Assembly (NCBI GenBank): GCA_934591895.1
Contig: CAKTPP010000008.1
Coordinates: forward strand, 62,001-126,000
DNA length: 64,000 nt
Source of the DNA: an uncultured Oscillospiraceae bacterium
Lineage (GTDB): Bacteria; Bacillota; Clostridia; Oscillospirales; Oscillospiraceae
Direction: 5' to 3'
The notes under the pieces are model-generated. The model was given only the letters and a program-made list of their open reading frames with translations. It searched no databases and had not been told where the DNA came from. Every line of letters begins with the position of its first letter. The first letter of the stretch is position 1. Below, piece after piece: positions 9,255-19,217 of this stretch. Both the position numbers and the translations under genes were made by a program.

Positions 9255-10157
9255 ATGGAATACAACAAACTCATTGCGGACATGTACCCCGGCATGGATG
9301 TCGAGGGCTTTTATATCCTGCGCGCGGCGGCGCTCAAGACGACCAACAGCGGCAAGCCCTTTCTCAGCGGCACGATCTGTGACCGCTCGGGCAGCATGGA
9401 GATCAAGGTCTGGGATTACAGCGGCCCGATCGGCGCGCGCGCGGACGATACCGGCCGCGTCGTGAAGCTTCGCGGCAGCGTCTCGGAATACCGCGGCGCG
9501 CTGCAGGTGAGCGTGCACCGCATCCGCATGGCCGAGGCTGCGGACACATATGACACGTCCCTGCTCGTGCCGACGGCGCCGATCGACGCGGACTACCGCA
9601 GCGTCGCCGAGACGATGCTCGCGCGCCACCTCGACGCGTTTCGCCGCATCCCGGCGGGCAAGACCGTGCACCACAGCTTCCTGTCCGGCCTGCTGATGCA
9701 CACGTACAATATGCTGCGCACGGCGGATTTTCTCGCCGGACTCTATCCGGAGGTCATCGACCGCAGCCTGCTGCTGACCGGCACGCTGCTGCACGACTTT
9801 GCCAAGGAGCGGGAGTTCGTGTTTTCCGACCTCGGCATCGTGACGGAGTATTCCACTGCCGGACAACTGCTCGGCCATCTGGTCATGGGCGCGCAGGAGG
9901 TCGCGGACGTCGCGCGTGAGCTTGCCGTCGGCGAGGAAAAGTCCGTACTGCTGCAGCACCTGCTGCTCTCGCACCACGGTGAGCCGGACTTCGGCGCGGC
10001 CGTGCGTCCCATGTGCGCCGAGGCGGAGCTGCTGTCGTACATCGACCTTATCGACAGCCGCATGGAGATCTATGCCGAGACGCTCCCGGGCGTGCCGGCC
10101 GGCGGCTTCAGCGGGCGCATCTTCGCGCTGGAGAAGAAGATCTATCACCACACCTGA
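9255..10157 (+). CDS. yhaM: 3'-5' exoribonuclease YhaM family protein (OB fold + HD domain)
   Basis: YhaM-type enzymes are manganese-dependent 3'-5' exonucleases that nibble RNA ends and, in some species, single-stranded DNA. This 300-residue protein has the expected order: an N-terminal OB-type nucleic-acid-binding domain (about residues 10-105, with DRSGSMEIKVWD) and a C-terminal HD phosphohydrolase domain with HHSFLSGLLMHT and LLHDFAKE as metal ligands. I chose the ATG preceded by AAAGGCAG; an in-frame start 14 codons earlier has no ribosome site. A TTGACA element (9166) lies upstream, but no well-spaced -10 box follows. It shares the strand with cca and may form an RNA-processing unit. 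Confidence 0.87.
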   Translation: MEYNKLIADMYPGMDVEGFYILRAAALKTTNSGKPFLSGTICDRSGSMEIKVWDYSGPIGARADDTGRVVKLRGSVSEYRGALQVSVHRIRMAEAADTYDTSLLVPTAPIDADYRSVAETMLARHLDAFRRIPAGKTVHHSFLSGLLMHTYNMLRTADFLAGLYPEVIDRSLLLTGTLLHDFAKEREFVFSDLGIVTEYSTAGQLLGHLVMGAQEVADVARELAVGEEKSVLLQHLLLSHHGEPDFGAAVRPMCAEAELLSYIDLIDSRMEIYAETLPGVPAGGFSGRIFALEKKIYHHT

Positions 10158-10168
10158 GGAGCCTGCCC

Positions 10169-11509
10169 ATGATGACCCTGCCGGAACAAGTGCATACGGC
10201 GCTCGAGCGCCTCGAGGCGGCGGGCTGGGAGGCCTTCGTCGTCGGCGGCGCGGTGCGCGACACGCTGCGCGGCTGCGCGGCGGGGGACTGGGACATCACG
10301 ACCGATGCCGAGCCGGAGCAGGTCGAGCGGGTCTTTGCCGGTGAGCGGCTCATCGAGACGGGACTCCGGCACGGCACGGTGACCGTCCTGCTCGACGGTC
10401 TGCCGCTCGAGATCACGACCTACCGCGTCGACGGCGGCTACTCGGATCACCGGCGGCCGGACAGCGTGACGTTTACGCGCAGCCTGCGCGCCGATCTGCT
10501 GCGGCGCGATTTTACGATGAATGCACTCGCTTATCACCCGCGCACGGGGCTCGTGGATATCTGCGGCGGGGCGGAGGATCTTGCGCGCGGCGTCGTGCGC
10601 TGCGTGGGCGAGCCGGAGCGCCGCTTTCGGGAGGACGGGCTGCGCATTCTGCGCGCGCTGCGCTTCGCGTCCGTGCTCGGCTTTGCCATCGAGCCGGAGA
10701 CGGCGGCGGCCATCCACCGCTGCGCCGGTCTGCTGCGGTATCTGGCGGCGGAGCGCGTGCTGAGCGAGCTGACGAAGCTGCTCTGCGGGCAAAACGCCGG
10801 TGCGGTGCTGCGGGAATTTTCCGATGTGCTGGCCGTCCCCATCCCGGAGCTGCAGCCAATGTTCGGCTTCGCGCAGCACAACCCGCACCACGACCGGGAC
10901 GTCTGGCAGCACACGGCCGCGGTCGTGGAGCACATCCCGCCCGAGCCGGTGCTGCGCTGGGCAGCGCTGCTGCACGATGTCGGAAAGCCGCCGTGCTTTT
11001 CGCTTGCCGATGACGGCGTCGGACACTTTTACGGTCACGCCGCCAAAAGCACGGAGCTTGCGGATGCGATCCTGACGCGGCTGCGTATGGATACGGCCGG
11101 GCGCACGCGCATCACGCAGCTCATCCGCTATCACGACCTGCCTATCGCGCCGGAAGCGAAGCCCATCCGGCGGCTGATGCATAAGCTCGGCGTCGAGCCG
11201 GTGCGTCAGCTCTTCGCGCTGCACATCGCCGATACCTGCGGGCAGTCCGCCATCTGCGCCGGACGCGTGCAGACCTACCGGGAGGCCGGGCGCGTGCTCG
11301 ACGCGCTGCTTGCAGCGGACGATTGCTTTTCACTGCGGGATCTCGCCGTCAACGGCAGCGACATGCTTGCGCTCGGCCTGCGCGGCCGGGCGGTGGGCGC
11401 GGCGCTGCAGGCGTGTCTGGACGCCGTCATGGATGAGCGCATCGCAAACGAGCGGGAGGCGCTGCTGGCGTATGCGGCGGAAAATTTACACCGCTTTGCA
11501 AATTCCTGA
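10169..11509 (+). CDS. cca: CCA tRNA nucleotidyltransferase
   Basis: The enzyme adds or repairs the 3' CCA of tRNAs. The 446-residue protein shows the nucleotidyltransferase signature VVGGAVRDTLRG followed by GDWDITTDA (metal-binding DxD near residue 40), and the RNA-binding motif RFREDGLRILRALRFAS near residue 150. It then has a C-terminal HD domain (RWAALLHDVGKP near 265). HD-containing CCA enzymes often also carry 2',3'-cyclic phosphodiesterase activity, a known family property. GAGGA precedes two adjacent ATG codons; the first is used here. It starts 11 bases after yhaM. A CCA-adding enzyme is useful even though the one tRNA in this window already encodes CCA. Confidence 0.95.
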   Translation: MMTLPEQVHTALERLEAAGWEAFVVGGAVRDTLRGCAAGDWDITTDAEPEQVERVFAGERLIETGLRHGTVTVLLDGLPLEITTYRVDGGYSDHRRPDSVTFTRSLRADLLRRDFTMNALAYHPRTGLVDICGGAEDLARGVVRCVGEPERRFREDGLRILRALRFASVLGFAIEPETAAAIHRCAGLLRYLAAERVLSELTKLLCGQNAGAVLREFSDVLAVPIPELQPMFGFAQHNPHHDRDVWQHTAAVVEHIPPEPVLRWAALLHDVGKPPCFSLADDGVGHFYGHAAKSTELADAILTRLRMDTAGRTRITQLIRYHDLPIAPEAKPIRRLMHKLGVEPVRQLFALHIADTCGQSAICAGRVQTYREAGRVLDALLAADDCFSLRDLAVNGSDMLALGLRGRAVGAALQACLDAVMDERIANEREALLAYAAENLHRFANS

Positions 11510-11519
11510 CCGTCAGGTC

Positions 11520-11548
11520 TTGAAAATTGTGGAGCGATGTTATAAGAT
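11520..11548 (+). promoter_or_regulatory. Possible promoter for the SpoU methyltransferase and downstream genes
   Basis: TTGAAA is followed after 15 bases by TATAAG, or after 17 by TAAGAT. This AT-rich patch sits in an 89-base gap between cca and the next gene. Confidence 0.45.
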
Positions 11549-11558
11549 GAAGGACAAT

Positions 11559-11577
11559 ATCTAATTACATTGTAATA
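11559..11577 (+). promoter_or_regulatory. Small inverted repeat sharing an 11-mer with the SLH-operon palindrome
   Basis: ATTACA T TGTAAT is a perfect short dyad inside ATCTAATTACATTGTAATA. The 11-mer ATCTAATTACA recurs at 51128-51138, in both cases about 30 bases before a start codon. It could be an operator or a 5'-UTR element; the function is unknown. Confidence 0.4.
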
Positions 11578-11598
11578 GAATATGCGGAGAACAGGACT

Positions 11599-12354
11599 AT
11601 GGAGCAGATTCGGTCGCGGAAAAATCAATACATCCTGCACCTGCGCGCACTGGCAAAGTCAGCGGATGCGCGCCGGGAGGCGGGGGAGTACGTCTGCGAC
11701 GGCGAAAAGCTTCTGCGCGAGGCGCTTTGCTTCGGCGCGGAGGTCACGTCCGTGCTCTGGTGCGGGGCGGCGGCGTTTTCGCTGCCGGACGGTATCGCGC
11801 AGTACGCGGCGGATGCCGAGCTCGTCGAGTACGCCTCGCCGCTCATGCACTCGCCGGGGCCGGTCTTTACCGTGCGCATCCCGTCGGTGCAGCTGCCGGA
11901 GCCGCTGCGCCGGGTCATCGTGCTCGAGGGGGTGCAGGATCCCGGCAACGTCGGCACGGTCATCCGCACGGCCAACGCTCTCGGCATGGACGCCGTGGTG
12001 CTCACCGGCGCGTGCGCCGACCTCTACGGGCCGAAGACCGTGCGCGCGGCGATGGGCGCGCTCTTCCGTCAGCCGGTGCTGACGTGCGCGATGGACGAGC
12101 TGATGCAGCTGCTGCGCGCAAACGGCCTCAGGCTCTACGGTGCGGCGCTGACGGACACGGCGCAGGATCTGCGGCGCGTGCCGCTCACGCCGGCTGCCGT
12201 GGCGATCGGCAGCGAGGGGCGCGGCCTGAGCGCGCAGCTGCTCGCGCAGTGCGACGGGCAGATCATCATCCCCATGCAGCCGGGCGCGGAGTCGCTCAAT
12301 GCGGCGGTGGCCGCGGCGGTCGTCATGTGGGAGATCGCCCGCACCGGGACGTGA
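11599..12354 (+). CDS. TrmH/SpoU-family RNA 2'-O-methyltransferase
   Basis: This SPOUT-fold methyltransferase is predicted to use S-adenosylmethionine to 2'-O-methylate rRNA or tRNA. The 251-residue protein has an N-terminal substrate-binding domain (about residues 1-95) and then the catalytic domain with motif 1 VLEGVQDPGNVGTVIRTA (residue ~110), motif 2 IGSEGRGLS (~200) and motif 3 IPMQPGAESLNAAVAAA (~222), which form the knotted cofactor site. The specific target nucleotide is not predictable. A second family member, the RlmB type, is encoded at 47866-48630, so this one is a separate paralogue (YsgA/YacO-like). Confidence 0.9.
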   Translation: MEQIRSRKNQYILHLRALAKSADARREAGEYVCDGEKLLREALCFGAEVTSVLWCGAAAFSLPDGIAQYAADAELVEYASPLMHSPGPVFTVRIPSVQLPEPLRRVIVLEGVQDPGNVGTVIRTANALGMDAVVLTGACADLYGPKTVRAAMGALFRQPVLTCAMDELMQLLRANGLRLYGAALTDTAQDLRRVPLTPAAVAIGSEGRGLSAQLLAQCDGQIIIPMQPGAESLNAAVAAAVVMWEIARTGT

Positions 12355-12366
12355 GGAGGGCGTGAG

Positions 12367-13599
12367 ATGTCGCAGCTCAAATACTGGGTCTGGCTGTCCA
12401 TGCGCTTCGGCGTGCGGCCGAAGGTGAAGCTCGCGCTTGTGGAGCATTTCGGCACGCCGCGCGACGTGTATTTTGCCACGGAGGCGGACTACCGCGTCCG
12501 TGCCTCGCTGCGCCCGGAGGAGCTGCGTCTGCTGCTGGATAAGGATCTGCACGAGGCCGAGCGCGCGCTCGCCATCTGCGACCGGGAGCATATCCGCGCC
12601 CTGACGATCCAGGACGCCGCCTATCCGCAGCGGCTGCTGCAGATCTATGACCCGCCGCTCGTGCTCTATGTGCGCGGCACGCTGCCGCCGCTGGATGACC
12701 GCGCGGCCGTCGCCGTCGTCGGCACGCGCAGCGCCACGCCCTACGGGATGCGCACGGCGCACAAGCTCGGCTCGGAAATCGTGCGTCACGGCGGCATCGT
12801 GCTCTCCGGTCTCACCGCCGGCATCGACCGCTCGGCTGCCGAGGGCGCGCTGGATGCGGGCGGCGTCTGCGTGGGCGTGTCCGGCACGGCGATCAATCTG
12901 GATTTTGCGGGCGCGTGCACGCAGAGCGTTGTGCGCTGCGGCGCGGTCGTGAGCGAGTTTGCGCCGAATATGTCCGTGCCGCGCTTCGGCTTCCGGCTGC
13001 GCAACCGCATCACCTCCGGCCTCACCGTGGCGACGGTCGTGGTCGAGGCGCCGGAGAAAAGCGGCGCACTGCTCTTCGCCGAAGAGGCGATCACGCAGGG
13101 CAGGGAGGTCTTTGCCGTGCCCGGCAACGCCGATTCCCGCGCCTCCGTCGGCAGCAACGCGCTGCTCAAGGACGGGGCGCGTCCGGCGACGTGCGCGTGG
13201 GATGTGCTGGGCGATTTTCGCCGCATGTTTCCCGGCACGCTGCACGAGCGCATCGCGCCCGGACCCGAGCCCGCAGCGCAGCAGGCTCCGCCCGAGACGG
13301 GCGACGGCTTTGCACAGGTGCGCCGTCCGGTCGCGGAGAAAAGGATTGACAAGCCGCAGCCGGAGGCATATATTGACTTGGAAGCGCAGCTGCGCTCGCT
13401 CACGACGGAGCAGCTGCAGATCGTTGCGGCGATCGACGCGCCCGCCATGCAGGTGGATCTCATCATCGCCAGGACCCGGCTGCCGGCGAGCAAGGTGCTC
13501 GCGGAGCTGACCGTGCTGCAGATCCGCGGCGTGGTCCGGCAGGAGCCGGGCAAACGCTTTTCGTTAAATATACGCGCAGGCACTGCGCAGGAATCATAA
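12367..13599 (+). CDS. dprA: DNA-processing protein DprA
   Basis: DprA loads RecA on incoming single-stranded DNA during natural transformation and protects it. The 410-residue protein has an N-terminal helical/SAM-like region, the Rossmann core with GTRSATPYGM and SGLTAGIDRSAAEGAL (about residues 118-165), the RNRITSGLT and VFAVPG motifs, and a C-terminal winged-helix domain (about residues 350-405). GGAGGG lies before the ATG and the gene follows the methyltransferase by 12 bases. It precedes topA, the order seen in many Firmicutes. No other competence genes are in the window, so transformation ability is not implied. Confidence 0.93.
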   Translation: MSQLKYWVWLSMRFGVRPKVKLALVEHFGTPRDVYFATEADYRVRASLRPEELRLLLDKDLHEAERALAICDREHIRALTIQDAAYPQRLLQIYDPPLVLYVRGTLPPLDDRAAVAVVGTRSATPYGMRTAHKLGSEIVRHGGIVLSGLTAGIDRSAAEGALDAGGVCVGVSGTAINLDFAGACTQSVVRCGAVVSEFAPNMSVPRFGFRLRNRITSGLTVATVVVEAPEKSGALLFAEEAITQGREVFAVPGNADSRASVGSNALLKDGARPATCAWDVLGDFRRMFPGTLHERIAPGPEPAAQQAPPETGDGFAQVRRPVAEKRIDKPQPEAYIDLEAQLRSLTTEQLQIVAAIDAPAMQVDLIIARTRLPASKVLAELTVLQIRGVVRQEPGKRFSLNIRAGTAQES

Positions 13600-13617
13600 G
13601 GAGTTGGAACAGACCCG

Positions 13618-15972
<2,355 letters not shown>

Positions 15973-15989
15973 GTAGGAAGCATAATTGG

Positions 15990-16018
15990 AAAGGCGGCCT
16001 GATCACGGCCGCCTTTTT
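15990..16018 (+). terminator. Rho-independent terminator after topA
   Basis: AAAGGCGGCC pairs with GGCCGCCTTT and is followed by TT. The ribosome site of trmFO starts immediately afterwards, so some read-through may feed trmFO. Confidence 0.8.
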
Positions 16019-16032
16019 CGAGGAGGAACGCT

Positions 16033-17346
16033 ATGACCCCAGTGACTGTGATCGGTGCGGGCCTGGCGGGATGCGAGTGCGCGTGGCAGCTGGCCGGGCG
16101 CGGCATCCCGGTGCGCCTGATCGAGATGAAACCCCGGAAAATGTCCCCCGCGCACGTATCGGAAAACTTTGCGGAGCTCGTCTGCTCCAACTCTCTGCGC
16201 AGCGATGAGCTCACCAACGCCGTCGGCCTGCTCAAGGAGGAGCTGCGGCGGCTCGATTCCGTCGTGCTTGCCAGCGCGGATCACAACCGCGTCGCCGCCG
16301 GCGGCGCGCTTGCCGTGGACCGTGAGGCCTTCGCCCGCGAGATCACGGAGCGCATCTGCGCGCACCCGAACATCACCGTCGAGCGCGAGGAGGCGACCGC
16401 CATCCCCGAGGGCGAGGTCGTCATTGCGACCGGCCCGCTCACGAGCGACGCCATGGCCGAGCAGATCCAGCGCCTGTGCCCGGAGTTTGACCTGCATTTT
16501 TACGATGCCGTCGCGCCCATCGTCACGCTTGAGAGCGTGGACATGGACAGCGCCTTTTTCGCCAGCCGCTATGATAAGGGCACGGCGGACTACGTCAACT
16601 GCCCCATGGATCAGGCGGAGTACACCGCCTTCGTTCAGGAGCTGCGCACTGCCAGAGAGGCGCCCGTGCACGGCTTTGACGACGGCGCTGTCTTTGAGGG
16701 CTGCATGCCGGTCGAGGTCATGGCGCGCCGCGGCGAGGACACCCTGCGCTACGGCCCGCTCAAGCCGGTCGGTCTGCGCGACCCGCGCACCGGCAGGGAC
16801 AACTATGCCGTCGTGCAGCTGCGGCGCGACAACGCCGAGGGCACGCTGTACAACATCGTCGGCTTCCAGACGCATCTGACGTTCGGCGAGCAAAAGCGCG
16901 TCTTTTCCATGATCCCCGCGCTGCGGGAGGCGGAGTTCGTGCGCTACGGCGTCATGCACCGCAATACCTATTTGAATTCCCCGCAGATGCTCGACCGCTA
17001 CTACCGGCTCCGGAGAGAGCCGCGCATCCGCTTTGCCGGACAGATGACCGGCGTTGAGGGCTATGTGGAGTCGTGCGCGTCCGGCGCGCTCGTCGGCATC
17101 GAGACGGCTGCGCAGGTGCTCGGCCTGCCGCCCGTCGATTTCCCGCAGGAGACGGCCATCGGCGCGCTGTCGCTGTACATTTCCGGCGGCAGTGTCGGTG
17201 ATTTTCAACCCATGAACATCAACTTCGGCATCATCACGCCGCTCGATCACCGCGTGCGCGGCAAGCGCAACAAGAATGCGGAGATCTCGGCGCGCAGCCT
17301 GCAGATCCTGGACGGGCTGAAACAAAAGGAGGTTTTTCATCTATGA
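16033..17346 (+). CDS. trmFO: Methylenetetrahydrofolate-tRNA-(uracil-54-C5) methyltransferase
   Basis: This folate/FAD-dependent enzyme makes ribothymidine at position 54 of tRNAs, the Firmicutes alternative to SAM-dependent TrmA. The 437-residue product opens with the FAD-binding GAGLAGCECAWQLA near residue 8 and has the family's KPRKMSPAH and VCSNSLRSDE-type motif. It has conserved cysteines in the middle and a C-terminal NINFGII...RGKRNKN. GAGGAGG precedes the ATG. It overlaps plsX by 4 bases (ATGA). Confidence 0.95.
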   Translation: MTPVTVIGAGLAGCECAWQLAGRGIPVRLIEMKPRKMSPAHVSENFAELVCSNSLRSDELTNAVGLLKEELRRLDSVVLASADHNRVAAGGALAVDREAFAREITERICAHPNITVEREEATAIPEGEVVIATGPLTSDAMAEQIQRLCPEFDLHFYDAVAPIVTLESVDMDSAFFASRYDKGTADYVNCPMDQAEYTAFVQELRTAREAPVHGFDDGAVFEGCMPVEVMARRGEDTLRYGPLKPVGLRDPRTGRDNYAVVQLRRDNAEGTLYNIVGFQTHLTFGEQKRVFSMIPALREAEFVRYGVMHRNTYLNSPQMLDRYYRLRREPRIRFAGQMTGVEGYVESCASGALVGIETAAQVLGLPPVDFPQETAIGALSLYISGGSVGDFQPMNINFGIITPLDHRVRGKRNKNAEISARSLQILDGLKQKEVFHL

Positions 17347-18368
17347 GAATACTTGTGGACGCAATGGGCGGCGACCTCGCCCCGGATGAGATCGTCAAGG
17401 GCGCGGTGCGCGCGCAGCGGGAGCTGGGCGCGGAGATCGTGCTCGTCGGCCAGCGCGCCGCCATCGAGGCGTGCCTGCGCAGCGAGCAGGCCAGCCTTGA
17501 GATCGTTGATGCGAGCGAGGTCATCACCATGGACGATGACCCCAGCACGGCGACCCGCCGCAAGAAGGACGCCTCTATGACGGTCGCGCTCAACCTGCTG
17601 CGTGACGGTAAGGGCGACGCGGTCGTCTCCGCCGGCAGCACCGGCGCGCTGCTCACGGGCGCGACGCTCATCGTCAAGCGCATCCACGGCATCCGCCGCG
17701 CGGCGCTGGCTCCCGTGCTGCCCAACGGCGATGCGGGCGTCATGCTCATCGACTGCGGCGCGAACGCCGACTGCACGCCGGAGTACCTGCTGCAGTTTGC
17801 CTATATGGGCAGCTACTATGCCCGCACCATGCTCGGCATCGCGGCGCCGCGCGTCGGCCTGCTCAGCAACGGCACCGAGGAGCACAAGGGCGCGCAGCTC
17901 CAGCACGAGACCTTCCCGCTGCTCAAGGCGGCGGACGCCGCCGGGCGCATCCGCTTCATCGGCAACGTTGAGGCCTCGCAGGTCTTCAACGGCGACGTGG
18001 ACGTCGTCGTCACCGACGGCTTCACCGGCAACGTTCTGCTCAAGGGCATCGAGGGCAGCATCAAGTACATGACGCGCCAGCTCAAGGGCATCTTCATGAA
18101 GAGCTTCAAGACCAAGCTGGCGGCGCTCGCCATCAAGGACGAGTTCCATGCGCTCAAGGCATCTCTCGACCCGAACGAGGTCGGCGGCACGGCCATGCTC
18201 GGCATCAGCAAGCCCGTCATCAAGGCACACGGCTCGTCGGATGCGCGCGCGATCTATAACGCCATCCGTCAGGCGATCTCGTTTGCCGACTCCGGCATCA
18301 TCGACGACATCACGGCCAACATTTCCTATATGCGCGTGGACAAGCACGCGGCAAAGGAGCTGGACTGA
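17343..18368 (+). CDS. plsX: Phosphate acyltransferase PlsX
   Basis: PlsX makes acyl-phosphate from acyl-ACP, feeding PlsY for phosphatidic acid synthesis at the membrane. The 341-residue protein shows the start RILVDAMGGDLAP, SAGSTGALL (~94), the DGFTGNVLLK block (~220) and a C-terminal GGTAMLGI. AAGGAGG lies upstream. In many Firmicutes plsX is followed by fabD, fabG and acpP before rnc; here rnc starts at the plsX stop (TGATG overlap), so those fatty-acid genes must be elsewhere. Confidence 0.95.
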   Translation: MRILVDAMGGDLAPDEIVKGAVRAQRELGAEIVLVGQRAAIEACLRSEQASLEIVDASEVITMDDDPSTATRRKKDASMTVALNLLRDGKGDAVVSAGSTGALLTGATLIVKRIHGIRRAALAPVLPNGDAGVMLIDCGANADCTPEYLLQFAYMGSYYARTMLGIAAPRVGLLSNGTEEHKGAQLQHETFPLLKAADAAGRIRFIGNVEASQVFNGDVDVVVTDGFTGNVLLKGIEGSIKYMTRQLKGIFMKSFKTKLAALAIKDEFHALKASLDPNEVGGTAMLGISKPVIKAHGSSDARAIYNAIRQAISFADSGIIDDITANISYMRVDKHAAKELD

Positions 18369-19045
18369 TGGAGGCGCTGGAGGCTCGTCTGGGCTATACA
18401 TTCCGCGACCGGTCGCTGCTGGAAAATGCGCTCATGCACAGCTCCTATGCCAATGAAAACCGCGCGCGCGGCTATACCAGCAACGAGCGGCTTGAGTTTC
18501 TGGGCGACTCCGTGCTCGGCATGGTCACGGCGACGCGGCTCTACCGGCTCTATCCGGATATGCCGGAGGGGAAGATGAGCCGGCTGCGTGCCGAGCTCGT
18601 CTGCGAGCAGGCGCTGCACGGCGTGGCGTGCGCGCTGCATCTGGGCGATTATATCCGCCTCGGCCACGGGGAGGAGCGCAGCGGCGGCCGCGAGCGCCCG
18701 TCCATCCTCGCCGACGCGGTGGAGGCGGTCATCGCCGCCATGTATCTCGACGGCGGGCTGGAGCCTGCGCAGCGCTTTATCCTCGCGCACATCCTCAACG
18801 GTCTGGCCGAGGGGGAGATCCACCACGTCGCAGACTACAAGACCGAGCTGCAGGAGCGCGTGCAGCGCCGCGCCGGGCAGACGCTCGCCTATGCCGTCTG
18901 CGCCGAGAGCGGTCCGGATCACAACAAGACGTTCACCATGGCCGTGCTGCTCAACGGCAGCGAGATCGGCCGCGGCACGGGGCGCACGAAAAAGGAGGCG
19001 GAGCAGTCCGCCGCCCGCTGCGCGCTCGAAACGCTGAGTGAATAA
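18368..19045 (+). CDS. rnc: Ribonuclease III
   Basis: This double-strand-specific endoribonuclease processes rRNA precursors and structured mRNAs. The 225-residue product has the catalytic signature NERLEFLGDSVLGMV near residue 39, with the acidic residues that bind magnesium, and a second acidic site in DAVEAVIAAMYL (~117). A C-terminal double-stranded RNA-binding domain runs from about residue 155 to the end (TGRTKKEAEQSAA). It shares the TGATG junction with plsX and ends at a strong terminator, separating it from smc. Confidence 0.95.
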   Translation: MEALEARLGYTFRDRSLLENALMHSSYANENRARGYTSNERLEFLGDSVLGMVTATRLYRLYPDMPEGKMSRLRAELVCEQALHGVACALHLGDYIRLGHGEERSGGRERPSILADAVEAVIAAMYLDGGLEPAQRFILAHILNGLAEGEIHHVADYKTELQERVQRRAGQTLAYAVCAESGPDHNKTFTMAVLLNGSEIGRGTGRTKKEAEQSAARCALETLSE

Positions 19046-19052
19046 CGGCAGA

Positions 19053-19086
19053 CAGCCGCCTGTTTTTGCAGGCGGCTGCATTTTTT
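19053..19086 (+). terminator. Rho-independent terminator after rnc
   Basis: CAGCCGCCTG pairs with CAGGCGGCTG around a TTTTTG loop, then TTTTTT. Confidence 0.9.
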
Positions 19087-19113
19087 CAGATGTGAAAAAA
19101 TGCGCTCCTGCCG

Positions 19114-19142
19114 TTGCAAAATGGCGTTTTTGGCGGTATACT
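19114..19142 (+). promoter_or_regulatory. Sigma-A promoter for the smc-ftsY operon
   Basis: TTGCAA and TATACT with a 17-base spacer lie between the rnc terminator and the smc start codon. Confidence 0.8.
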
Positions 19143-19217
19143 CTACTTTGTATTATTTTCATTTGAGATACCGGCGGCGCTCCTGCGCGGGGCTTTGCCG
19201 GGTATGCGAGGGATTTT

